Shown here: piece by piece, positions 49,922-58,404 of the stretch
Numbering within the stretch: position 1 is the stretch's first letter
Layout: every line of letters starts with the position of its first letter
Notes under the pieces: model-generated
Told to the model about the DNA's origin: nothing
Seen by the model: only the letters and a program-made list of their open reading frames with translations
The model's database searches: none
NCBI GenBank assembly: GCA_964369685.1
Contig: CAYJFB010000001.1
Location: forward strand, 145,172-209,171
Reading direction: 5' to 3'
Source: Avidesulfovibrio sp964369685
GTDB taxonomy: Bacteria; Desulfobacterota; Desulfovibrionia; Desulfovibrionales; Desulfovibrionaceae
DNA: 64,000 nt
Translations under genes and position numbers: made by a program

Positions 49922-51112
49922 TTACTCAGAGTCGTTTACGCCGCACAAGACTTTTCGAATACCGCGTATGGCTTGTTTTGTTCGCAATTCGTTTTCAATG
50001 AGTGCAAAACGTACATGATCGTCGCCGTAGGAACCAAAGCCAAGTCCCGGTGAGACAGCCACTTGTCCTTCACGCAACAACAATTTAGAAAATTCAACAG
50101 AACCCATAGCCCGAAATGCTTCGGGAATTTTTGCCCAAACAAACATGGTTGCTTTGGGTGCTTCAATTTCCCAACCGATCCTGTTCAGCCCCTCAATGAG
50201 TGTGTTACGGCGTGTGCAATAGATATTGCAAATATCATGTACACAATCTTCGGGACTGTTGAGTGCTACCGTGGCGGCGATTTGAACAGGTTGAAAAATA
50301 CCGTAATCCAAGTAGCTTTTCATGCGTGTCAGAGCGTTTACGAGTTGTGGATTACCGACACAAAAACCAACACGCCATCCGGGCATGGAATAACTTTTTG
50401 ACAAGGTATAAAATTCAACGCCAATGTCTTTTGCCCCTTTGGCTTGTAAAAAGCTTGGCGCTTTGTATCCGTCAAATACCAAATCTGCATACGCCAGGTC
50501 GTGCACAACCCATAAATTATGCTCTTTGGCAAAGTCGACAACTTTTTGAAAAAATTCAAGATCGGTGATTTCTGTTGTGGGATTATGCGGATAACAAAGA
50601 AAAAGAACTTTGGGTTTTGGCCATGCTTGTCGAACGGCGGTTTTCAGATCTTCAAAAAAATCTCTTCCGGGGCCAATGGGGACAGAGCGGACATCAGCAC
50701 CTGCAATGATGGGGGCGTAGGTGTGTATGGGGTATGTTGGGTCGGGTGCCAAAACCACGTCGCCGGGTGAGAGCATGGCCAACGCAAGATGAGCCAAACC
50801 TTCTTTGGATCCCATTGTGACAACGGCCTCTGTTTGAGGATCAAGCGCAACGTCGTAATGGCGCGCATACCAATCACAAATCGCTTTACGCAGATTGGGA
50901 ATGCCTTGGGAAACAGAATAACGATGATTTGTCGGTTTTTGTGCGGCTTCGACAAGTTTATCGACAATATGTTGTGGGGTCGCTACATCGGGGTTGCCCA
51001 TGCTCATGTCAATAATATCAATGTCTTGACGACGCAATTGCATCTTCAACTCGCCAACAACAGAAAAAACGTACGGAGGTAAGCGATGCATCCGAGGAAA
51101 AGAATTGTTCAT
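49922..51112 (-). CDS. alaC: Class I aminotransferase, alanine-synthesising type (AlaC-like)
   Basis: A PLP enzyme moving amino groups between glutamate and pyruvate or a similar oxo acid. The fold-type I features are present: IDMSMGNPDVATP near the start, PHNPTTEITD, the active-site Lys in FYTLSKSYSMPGWRVGF, and the late Arg in DDHVRFALIEN. At 396 aa it resembles AlaC/YfdZ more than AspC. LL-diaminopimelate aminotransferase is a related alternative. Transcribed alone. Confidence 0.85.
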   Translation of the reverse strand: MNNSFPRMHRLPPYVFSVVGELKMQLRRQDIDIIDMSMGNPDVATPQHIVDKLVEAAQKPTNHRYSVSQGIPNLRKAICDWYARHYDVALDPQTEAVVTMGSKEGLAHLALAMLSPGDVVLAPDPTYPIHTYAPIIAGADVRSVPIGPGRDFFEDLKTAVRQAWPKPKVLFLCYPHNPTTEITDLEFFQKVVDFAKEHNLWVVHDLAYADLVFDGYKAPSFLQAKGAKDIGVEFYTLSKSYSMPGWRVGFCVGNPQLVNALTRMKSYLDYGIFQPVQIAATVALNSPEDCVHDICNIYCTRRNTLIEGLNRIGWEIEAPKATMFVWAKIPEAFRAMGSVEFSKLLLREGQVAVSPGLGFGSYGDDHVRFALIENELRTKQAIRGIRKVLCGVNDSE

Positions 51113-51432
51113 GTGTTACCCTCTACACACGTTAAAAAAATAAATAAAAAAGGCTGATAAATCAAAAACAAACTGTATCTTTTTAAACAAAATTGATTGT
51201 AAAAGAAACCATATCATGTAAAAAATTTTTTTTGAATATTGTTTGACTGAAATATCTATAATGGAGACTGGTCTTATGCCATATTTTATGATATATAAAG
51301 AATAATAAAACGTTAAAATGTGTTTCTACACAGTACATTAAAGTCATTACAAGCGAAAGAGCCAGGTGCTTTAAACACACACTCAAAACGCAACAAAAAG
51401 AATACACGCTCTTGAAAATAAGGAGTTTGACC
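51113..51432. other. AT-rich divergent intergenic region
   Basis: 320 bases between the aminotransferase and the Memo-family gene. A perfect -10 box TATAAT lies at 51257-51262 on the plus strand without a convincing -35 at normal spacing. No gene, hairpin or repeat of note was seen. Confidence 0.5.
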
Positions 51433-52335
51433 ATGCCTGTACGCAATCCTGCTGTTGTGGGACAATTTTATGATGCCAATCCTGAGCGTTTACGAATATC
51501 TGTTGAGCATTATTTGCAAAAAACAGCAGACCCCCTGATTCTGCCTGAGATGCAAATGGCTTTGCCACCGTTGCGTATGTTGGAAACGGAACCTGTCGCA
51601 GCGCGTTGTGTTTTGTTACCGCACGCAGGCTATGTGTATAGCGGCCGTGTTGCGGGACAGACTTTGGCGCGGGTATGTTTACCGGACACCTTGGTGATTC
51701 TTTGCCCAAACCATACGGGACAGGGTGCACCTTTGGCGGTGTGGCCCGAGGGGGGGTGGCGTACTCCGCTGGGTGAAGTGCCCTTGGATCAAACCGTGGT
51801 CGAGGCCTTGTTGGCATTGCAAGTGAACGAAAAAACGTTATTTACGGCTGATACCACGGCGCATATGCGTGAACATTCTTTAGAAGTCATATTGCCGTTT
51901 TTGCAAGTACACACGCCACAAGCATGTATCGTACCGATTGCTGTGCGTTGTGATGTGCAGACATTGCAACATGCAAGTATTGGCTTGGCTGCGGTGATTG
52001 CAGAACAAGAAAAAAAAGGTCATACAATCGGTATTGTTGTTAGCTCAGACATGAATCATTTTAAAACGTTAGAAGAAACTATTTTGCGAGATGCCGCCGC
52101 TCTGATTCCTTTGCTTGAAGGAAACCCAATGAAGTTACTACAAACAGTGTTTGAACAAAAAATCAGTATGTGCGGTGTGCTTCCTGCGGCTTTGGCGTTT
52201 TTTGCTTTATTGCATCTTGCCGAAAAGACACAAACAACACCGCCAAAACCAACCCTCATCGCTTATGAAACCTCTGCAACAATGTCCAATGACACCAAAC
52301 GAGTTGTCGGTTATGCAGGTCTTGTTTTGGGTTAA
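51433..52335 (+). CDS. amrB: AmmeMemoRadiSam system protein B (Memo family)
   Basis: A Memo/MEMO1-fold protein related to class III extradiol dioxygenases, working with the AmrS radical SAM enzyme encoded at 33852. Family marks are the opening VRNPAVVGQFYDANPERL, a metal-site-like LLPHAGYVYSGRVAGQTLA, ILCPNHTGQG, REHSLEVILPFLQ and VVSSDMNHF. The ATG at 51433 has AAGGAG 8 bases upstream; an in-frame TTG at 51412 does not. The AMMECR1 component is not in the window. Confidence 0.92.
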   Translation: MPVRNPAVVGQFYDANPERLRISVEHYLQKTADPLILPEMQMALPPLRMLETEPVAARCVLLPHAGYVYSGRVAGQTLARVCLPDTLVILCPNHTGQGAPLAVWPEGGWRTPLGEVPLDQTVVEALLALQVNEKTLFTADTTAHMREHSLEVILPFLQVHTPQACIVPIAVRCDVQTLQHASIGLAAVIAEQEKKGHTIGIVVSSDMNHFKTLEETILRDAAALIPLLEGNPMKLLQTVFEQKISMCGVLPAALAFFALLHLAEKTQTTPPKPTLIAYETSATMSNDTKRVVGYAGLVLG

Positions 52336-52345
52336 TTGAGGCTCA

Positions 52346-53701
52346 TTATTTAATGAAACCACGATCTTGCCAACGACGGCTTTCCCAACGGCGTAATAAT
52401 AAAAACCCACGCAAACATTCGTCACAAGCAAAAGCAACCCACATTCCCAACAAACCGAATTCTAAAAACATGCCTAAAAAATACCCACCGCCCGTTGCTA
52501 CCAACCAGACAACAATAAGATTAATCATTAAAGGATAGTTTGGATTGCCCACTGCCGCAAGAATGCGTCCGCCAAGAATGTTGACCGCTCGACCGAGTTC
52601 CAGAGGAATGTCTATAAGAAAAAGAAGCATACATAATGTAACAATCTCTGAATTTTTTGTAAGAAACGGCATAAAAAAAGGCGCTGTGAAGGCCGTGAGT
52701 ATCGACATGATGCCTGATACAAGAATGCCTAAACGCAAGGCATAACGTCCCATAAGATATGTTGCTTGATTTTTGTGTTGTCCGATGAGTTGGCCGACAC
52801 AAACACTGGTGCCTTGTGCCAACGCCAAGGCAAACATGTATACAAAACTGACTACACCGGCGATATAGGTTCGTGCTGCCAAAGCGTCTGTACCCAATCT
52901 GTTGATGAAGTACGTTAAGAGCATTTGTGACAAAGCATATGAACACATTTCTGCGCCCGAGGGGATACCAATTTGTAAAATATGTTTGAGTTTATCCAGT
53001 GGAAAATGATAAAAGGCCTGCAACAGTTCACGACGTTGCACACAATACCGAAAAAGTAATGTAAGCAATAAGAGTAACGCAATAAAACGGCTGAATGTTG
53101 TTGACAACGCCGCGCCTTCAATACCAAGTTCGGGAAATCCCCATTTTCCAAAAATCAACAGATAGTTACCAAGAATATTACAGACATTGATGATGCAAGA
53201 CACATACATGGGATATCGAGATAAGCCCTTGCTACGTAGTACGGCATTGATCGTGATGCACAAAGCAAACGTAATACTTGTACCGCCAACCAATGCCAAA
53301 TACACCTTGGCATCAGGCAACAATAAAGGCTGAATACGTAAAAATTGTAAAACAGCTTCTGAATTGAAAATCATAACCAAAGACAAGACGATTCCCAAAA
53401 AAACAGCAAAAAGCAAACCGGCCGCCACCGTATGCACAAAATTTTCTTGTTGCTTTGCGCCTACATATTGCGAACAGACAACGACCGTTCCCGTAGAACC
53501 GACCATAAAGATCATATACAGCAACATTAAAATCTGATTGGCAAGCCCGGCAGCCGCTACGCTGTTGTCTGAAAGGCGGCTCAACATGACCGTATCCATA
53601 AAGCCCAGCAATAACCATAAAAGCAGTTCGATAAAAATCGGCCAAGTGAGTGCTTTGAGTTTACTGCGTAAATGAATCGCCTGAATCATGCATTGCCTCA
53701 T
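52346..53701 (-). CDS. MATE-family efflux transporter
   Basis: A second inner-membrane antiporter with about 12 hydrophobic segments in two halves. Marks: FIELLLWLLLGFMDTVMLSRLSDNSVAAAGLANQ in the first half and SGAEMCSYALSQMLLTYFINRLGTDALAARTY in the second. It resembles the vitamin/multidrug subgroup more than the gene at 13165. It converges on the Memo-family gene with a 10-base gap. Start uncertain: ATG at 53701 or 53689, neither with a strong ribosome site. Confidence 0.85.
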   Translation of the reverse strand: MRQCMIQAIHLRSKLKALTWPIFIELLLWLLLGFMDTVMLSRLSDNSVAAAGLANQILMLLYMIFMVGSTGTVVVCSQYVGAKQQENFVHTVAAGLLFAVFLGIVLSLVMIFNSEAVLQFLRIQPLLLPDAKVYLALVGGTSITFALCITINAVLRSKGLSRYPMYVSCIINVCNILGNYLLIFGKWGFPELGIEGAALSTTFSRFIALLLLLTLLFRYCVQRRELLQAFYHFPLDKLKHILQIGIPSGAEMCSYALSQMLLTYFINRLGTDALAARTYIAGVVSFVYMFALALAQGTSVCVGQLIGQHKNQATYLMGRYALRLGILVSGIMSILTAFTAPFFMPFLTKNSEIVTLCMLLFLIDIPLELGRAVNILGGRILAAVGNPNYPLMINLIVVWLVATGGGYFLGMFLEFGLLGMWVAFACDECLRGFLLLRRWESRRWQDRGFIK

Positions 53702-53835
53702 TGGAGAAATTGTTGGAAAAATATTTTGTAAAAAGAAGAGATTGTGTCAATACTATGATGTTTCTTGAAGTCTGTTTGTAACGTGTGCCGTAGTCTTCTC
53801 ATACTCTTTGTAAAGAAACAACTGTCTTTACCTGC

Positions 53836-53867
53836 TTGCTAAAAATGTAGTAACATCTTATACTACA
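53836..53867 (+). promoter_or_regulatory. Promoter with overlapping operator dyad
   Basis: -35 TTGCTA (53836-53841), a 17-base spacer, -10 TATACT (53859-53864). A dyad TGTAGTA (53846-53852) / TACTACA (53861-53867) with an 8-base spacer covers the spacer and -10 box, and an outer pair CTTGC...GCAAG (about 53835 and 53870) extends it. This is the classic arrangement of a repressed promoter for the dehydrogenase gene at 53913. Confidence 0.6.
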
Positions 53868-53912
53868 AAGCAAGAGTAATTTATTTTTATTTTGTTGTTG
53901 GAGGTTTTTGTG

Positions 53913-54884
53913 ATGTCTAAAGATGTTAAGGTTTTTTTAAGTAACCCGATCCACCCCGAAGCCCAGCAACGTCTTGCCGAAGCAACCACATTGATTGTGG
54001 GTAGTGAAGAGATGCCACGCAGTGAGATGTTGAGCCTTTTGAGTGATGTTGATATTATTTTTAATAAACTGGATCCTGTGCGTGTTGACGCAGAGATGAT
54101 TGATGCGGCACCGCGTTTGCGTTTGATTGCCCGTCATGGTTCAGGGTATAGCAATGTCGATCTTGACTATGCCACCAAACGCGGTATTCCTGTAACGACT
54201 ACGCCCGGTGCAAACTCGGTAACGATGGCAGAATATACGCTCGGTTTACTGTTTGCCGCCGCACGCAATTTGATTCCTGCTTGTGCCGCTTGTCATCAGG
54301 GGGATGTTGATCGTTTGGCGTATATGGGTATGGAATTAAACGGTAAGACGTTTGGTATTATTGGTGTCGGTGCTATTGGGCGTGAGGTGGTAAAACGGGT
54401 TCACGCTTTGGGCATGAAGGTTGTTGCGTATCATCCTCGTCCTTCGGCGAAGAATCTTGTGGATTTACCGCTTGAGCTTGTGGGGCTTGAGGAGTTGCTG
54501 ACACGCAGTGATGTGGTTTCCATCCATTCGCCGCTCACAGCGGATACAGCCAATTTGTTGGATGCCGAACGTATTGCTTTGCTTAAGCCTACAGCCTGTG
54601 TGTTGAATTTGGGACGTGGCGGTATTGTTGTAGAAAAAGATATGATTGTCGCGTTGCAAGAAAAACGTTTGGCTTGCTATGCTACCGATGTGTTGGAAGA
54701 TGAACCCGTTAAAAAAGACAATCCTTTACTTGCCGAATCGCGTGCGATTGTTTTTCCGCATATTGCTGCAGTGACCCGTGAAGCCCAACTGGCTGTAGCC
54801 ATGACGGCTGTGGACGATATTTTGCGCGTTGCAGAAGGTCAAAAACCCCTTCATGTTATCAATCCACAAGTTTATACTCAATAA
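53913..54884 (+). CDS. D-isomer-specific 2-hydroxyacid dehydrogenase
   Basis: An NAD-dependent dehydrogenase acting on a D-2-hydroxyacid such as 3-phosphoglycerate, hydroxypyruvate or sulfolactate; the substrate is not predictable. NAD-binding FGIIGVGAIGREVVKRV, the catalytic Arg in NLGRGGIVVEKD, Glu in DVLEDEP and His in FPHIAAVTREA are intact. It lacks the C-terminal ACT domain of SerA. The ATG at 53913 has GGAGG 9 bases upstream; a TTG at 53892 lies before that site. Controlled by the operator-promoter at 53836. Confidence 0.9.
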   Translation: MSKDVKVFLSNPIHPEAQQRLAEATTLIVGSEEMPRSEMLSLLSDVDIIFNKLDPVRVDAEMIDAAPRLRLIARHGSGYSNVDLDYATKRGIPVTTTPGANSVTMAEYTLGLLFAAARNLIPACAACHQGDVDRLAYMGMELNGKTFGIIGVGAIGREVVKRVHALGMKVVAYHPRPSAKNLVDLPLELVGLEELLTRSDVVSIHSPLTADTANLLDAERIALLKPTACVLNLGRGGIVVEKDMIVALQEKRLACYATDVLEDEPVKKDNPLLAESRAIVFPHIAAVTREAQLAVAMTAVDDILRVAEGQKPLHVINPQVYTQ

Positions 54885-54885
54885 T

Positions 54886-54949
54886 ATTTTTTTCCGGGGG
54901 ACAATGTCTCCCGGAATTTCCTCTTGTTGCGCATCCACATTGCAACAAG
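54886..54949 (+). repeat. Composite repeat copy 12: hairpin plus small stem
   Basis: Starts within a few bases of the dehydrogenase stop: T-run, TTCCGGGGGA...TCTCCCGGAA hairpin (54892-54917), CCT, then stem CTTGTTGC (54923-54930) / GCAACAAG (54942-54949) with an 11-base loop. It abuts the stop of the minus-strand GGDEF gene and lacks the conserved tail. Confidence 0.6.
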
Positions 54950-54957
54950 GGGTTCCG

Positions 54958-56286
54958 TTATCCGGTACGGCGTTCTGCTTTCCGTTTTTGTTTGTCGGCA
55001 TACATTTTTTTGTCTGCCGATTCCAAAATGTCTTTCATGACGGCTCCGTCTTTGGGATACATGGCGTATCCTATGCTGGTAGAAATGTTGATTTCAACAT
55101 TATCTAAATGAAATTTTCTTTCGGCTATATCTGTTATTCTTTTCAAAATGCTGTCAACGGCGTTTTCACTTGGTAAGTCATTGACAACAGCAACAAATTC
55201 GTCACCGCCGATTCGCGCAAGTATTGTGCCTTCCTTAAATATCGCTTTCATCCGTCCTGCAAAGGCGATCAGCAATTTATCGCCCATATCATGACCATAT
55301 GTGTCATTGACAGGTTTAAAATTGTTTAAGTCAAGATAAAAGACAGTAAATGTGTCTTTATACGATTTCCATTCGGGTTGCATATATTCTTCAATAATTT
55401 TTCTGTTATAGAGCTTTGTTAGGGGATCTTTATATACTTGTTCTCTTACGCGTGTATATCGAAGCGTTATATTTTTGAGAAGACAATAGATGATGAAAGA
55501 AAAAGTCATACATATCAAAAAGACAGTGAGCGTGTTTTTGTATAAAATCGTTTTGTCTTCACTCCTATAGACAAAAAATTTCCACTCATCTTTGCCGATT
55601 TCAATAATTTTTACATGTGCTTTTTTTTCAGAAAAATCTGTAGTTTGAAATAAACGTAAAGGCTTTTTTGTGTAATCGTACGACTGCAAAGAAATTTCAT
55701 AACCCAATTTTTCGAGTTCGTTGATTTCAACCAGCCTTTTTAATATCGTTTGCGGATGCAACAGACTGGTAATGAATCCCCAAAAAAAGGTTGTATCATT
55801 TTTTTCAAGAAAAACAGGTGTACGAACGGCAATAGCAAGGGTGTTGTTAAGAGCTGACAGTTGATATGGCCCTGCCAATGTTGTGGCTTGGTTTTTTTTG
55901 GCGATATACGCGTCACTGCTTGTATTTTCGGAAATAAAAACATTTTCCCCCCTGAAAAGCTCTTGAAGTTGTGGTGGAAACATGTCTGTAATGATACCGT
56001 TGGGCATATAATTGATAGAAATAAAATAGTTTTCATTATATACAGCACCCGCCGCAGCCTGAAAAACTTCTTTAGGCAACGCGCCGTTATATGCAAGAAC
56101 TAAATTTCTAAAGATATTTGTAATATAAATAAAGTCGTTAAATGCATTACGTATACGTTCTGCATAGAGATTTAAAACAATTTGGACACGTTCTTCTTGT
56201 TGTTTTGAAATGTCTGTATATACATAATATGTAAACAAACAGCTCGCAAGAAGAAGAGAAATGAAAATGATTTTTGGATTTTTCAT
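54958..56286 (-). CDS. Membrane diguanylate cyclase (CHASE + GGDEF)
   Basis: Probably makes cyclic di-GMP in response to an extracytoplasmic signal. Order: membrane helix (about 8-25), a periplasmic CHASE-type sensor domain (about 40-240, with YNENYFISINYMPNGIITDMFPP), a second membrane helix (about 248-270), then the GGDEF domain with active-site RIGGDEFVAV and the family opening YKDPLTKLYNRKIIEEYM. No inhibitory RxxD motif was noticed directly before GGDEF (residues ILAR). Monocistronic. Start ATG at 56286. Confidence 0.9.
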   Translation of the reverse strand: MKNPKIIFISLLLASCLFTYYVYTDISKQQEERVQIVLNLYAERIRNAFNDFIYITNIFRNLVLAYNGALPKEVFQAAAGAVYNENYFISINYMPNGIITDMFPPQLQELFRGENVFISENTSSDAYIAKKNQATTLAGPYQLSALNNTLAIAVRTPVFLEKNDTTFFWGFITSLLHPQTILKRLVEINELEKLGYEISLQSYDYTKKPLRLFQTTDFSEKKAHVKIIEIGKDEWKFFVYRSEDKTILYKNTLTVFLICMTFSFIIYCLLKNITLRYTRVREQVYKDPLTKLYNRKIIEEYMQPEWKSYKDTFTVFYLDLNNFKPVNDTYGHDMGDKLLIAFAGRMKAIFKEGTILARIGGDEFVAVVNDLPSENAVDSILKRITDIAERKFHLDNVEINISTSIGYAMYPKDGAVMKDILESADKKMYADKQKRKAERRTG

Positions 56287-56518
56287 TGTTTGAATCCTTG
56301 TTTTAATCCTTTTTCAATATTCAAGGATCATTCTATTATGAAAATCAAAACAATGAAATATACAAAATATATAGGTCTTAAAAAAACAACATCTATTTTT
56401 TTTTAATCATCTTATGATATACTTTTTATATCTAACAATGAAAAGAGTTTTTGTAAAGACTTTCATTGTTTTCAACTGACAAAAGTGTATCAACTTTGTA
56501 TTATATAGAAAATAATTC

Positions 56519-56548
56519 TTGACAAAAAGAAAAAACAATCGCTAAATA
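56519..56548 (+). promoter_or_regulatory. trp operon promoter
   Basis: -35 TTGACA (56519-56524), an 18-base spacer, -10 TAAATA (56543-56548), about 30 bases before the leader peptide start. No TrpR-like operator palindrome was recognised around it. Confidence 0.6.
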
Positions 56549-56576
56549 TGTTTATTATTTTTTATGAGGTATTTTT

Positions 56577-56663
56577 ATGACATCTTCCACACCCTTCGTC
56601 CTGTTTGGTTTTTCTTGGTGGTGGTGCGTCTTTGACGTGGTGGGAGACGTGCAGCCTCTGTAG
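56577..56663 (+). CDS. trpL: trp operon leader peptide
   Basis: A 28-codon ORF with GAGG upstream and three consecutive Trp codons (residues 14-16, positions 56616-56624), followed by Cys-Val. It stops 24 bases before a strong terminator and about 175 bases before trpE. Ribosome stalling at the Trp codons when charged tRNA-Trp is low would favour an antiterminator. I could not pick the antiterminator pairing by eye with confidence. Confidence 0.9.
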   Translation: MTSSTPFVLFGFSWWWCVFDVVGDVQPL

Positions 56664-56687
56664 TTTTATTTTTTATTGGAAACTGCC

Positions 56688-56723
56688 AAGAGCGTCACAC
56701 TCTCCGTGTGACGCTCTTTTTTT
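56688..56723 (+). terminator. trp attenuator terminator
   Basis: A perfect 13-base stem AAGAGCGTCACAC (56688-56700) / GTGTGACGCTCTT (56706-56718), a 5-base loop, then a T-run. It lies between trpL and trpE, the place required for transcription attenuation. Confidence 0.93.
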
Positions 56724-56838
56724 ATACCATACGACACGAGCGACTGCGCTTTTCCACGCCTTTGGTCAATAAAAATTATAGCCGTTTTATTTTTCGCACG
56801 GTGTATGTCGTTTACAAAACCATCAAGGAGTTTTCAGC

Positions 56839-58299
56839 ATGTCGGAATCCGTATCCCAAACGAAACCACATTCCATTGTTTTGCGGCAGACAGCCCGTTG
56901 GTTGACCGCCGATACCGAAACCCCAATCAGTCTTTTTTTGCGTTTGTGCAATCAAGGTTACGGCTTGCTTTTGGAGAGTGCGGAAGTGGACGGACGCTGG
57001 GGACGATACAGTGTGTTGGCGTGTGATGTGGCGTTGCATGTTGAGTGTCTTGACGGCAAGCTCTGTCTGCATATTCATCAAAGCCCCCATGCCGAAACAC
57101 TTGCCGGACTACAACGTTTTGACGGTTTGCCTTTTGTGGATGGCTTGCGTCAACTGATGCAAACATTGGAAATTGAAAAACCGACAATGGATTTGCCGCC
57201 CATTACACGCGCGTTGTATGGATATTTGGGCTATGGCATGGTTAGACTGTTTAATCCAAAATTAACGGATTGTATGCCCCTTCAAGAAGCCAAAAGTTGC
57301 TTGGTGTTGCCGCAAACAGTCTATTTGTTTGATCATTTATATAATCGTCTTTGTCATATTTCATTGAATCCAAACGAAGTGCAAGACTTCGACGCGTTGC
57401 AATGCAACCATGGGCAGCCTATTCAAACAACGCAAACCTTGCCTGCCTTCGATGAAAACGCCGTCACCGCCATTCCTGGGCAAGACGGGTATATGCAAGC
57501 TGTAGAAAATATAAAAAGTGCATTGCGCCAAGGTGAAGCTATTCAAGTTGTGCCGTCTTGTCGTTTCCGTGTGCCGTTTAGGGGCAATCCGTTCACCTTG
57601 TACCGTAAAATGCGTTTGATCAATCCGTCGCCATATATGTTTTATATGCATTTACCGAACGCGGCACAAGAGTCGTTCACGTTGTTTGGTTCATCTCCCG
57701 AGGCCATGGTGCGTTGTACGGCAAACACCCTGCATCTTTCACCCATTGCAGGCACACGCAAACGCAGTATCAACGAGGAACAAGACCCACTTTTGGCTGC
57801 CGATCTGCAACAAGATCCCAAAGAACGCGCCGAACACGTTATGCTGGTTGATCTCGGACGCAATGATCTTGGCAAAATAGCCACACAAGGCTCGGTGAAA
57901 GTTGAAAAATTGATGACTGTTGAACGGTTTTCTCATGTCATGCACCTGACTTCGCACCTTACGGCACGTTTGCGCTCAGATCTGGATGTATTGGATGTGT
58001 TGGCGGCAACCTTTCCTGCCGGAACGGTCAGCGGTGCACCGAAGATTCGTGCCATGGAGATCATCGCGCAAACCGAACAGATTCCACGCGGTCCTTATGC
58101 CGGTTGTATTGGTTGGTTTGGACTTGATAACGATAGCGTCAATCTTGATACAGGCATTACTATTCGCAGCATGTGGTTGCAAGACGGCATCCTGAATTGG
58201 CAGGCTGGCGGCGGTATTGTACACGATTCCGATCCTGTTGCCGAGTGGCAGGAAGTGCTCAATAAATCGGCAATCATGCGTCTTATTTTAGGAGCTTAG
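56839..58299 (+). CDS. trpE: Anthranilate synthase component I
   Basis: Converts chorismate to anthranilate with ammonia supplied by TrpG. The N-terminal regulatory half includes LLESAEVDGRWGRYSVLACD, where the LLES element forms the tryptophan feedback site. The catalytic half has PVTGTRKR-like PIAGTRKRSINEEQD, DLGRNDLGKIA and TFPAGTVSGAPKIRAMEII. 486 aa is normal. It resembles Desulfovibrio rather than enteric TrpE in the regulatory segment, by memory. AAGGAG precedes the ATG. Confidence 0.96.
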   Translation: MSESVSQTKPHSIVLRQTARWLTADTETPISLFLRLCNQGYGLLLESAEVDGRWGRYSVLACDVALHVECLDGKLCLHIHQSPHAETLAGLQRFDGLPFVDGLRQLMQTLEIEKPTMDLPPITRALYGYLGYGMVRLFNPKLTDCMPLQEAKSCLVLPQTVYLFDHLYNRLCHISLNPNEVQDFDALQCNHGQPIQTTQTLPAFDENAVTAIPGQDGYMQAVENIKSALRQGEAIQVVPSCRFRVPFRGNPFTLYRKMRLINPSPYMFYMHLPNAAQESFTLFGSSPEAMVRCTANTLHLSPIAGTRKRSINEEQDPLLAADLQQDPKERAEHVMLVDLGRNDLGKIATQGSVKVEKLMTVERFSHVMHLTSHLTARLRSDLDVLDVLAATFPAGTVSGAPKIRAMEIIAQTEQIPRGPYAGCIGWFGLDNDSVNLDTGITIRSMWLQDGILNWQAGGGIVHDSDPVAEWQEVLNKSAIMRLILGA

Positions 58300-58404
58300 A
58301 GCCTTTTTAAATTGACTTTTCTTTTTTCTGGAGAGTGTACGTGCCCCGTAGGGGGTATCCTCTTCCCTATAAAAATCACACTTGCATGTTTCGGGAGATA
58401 CATC

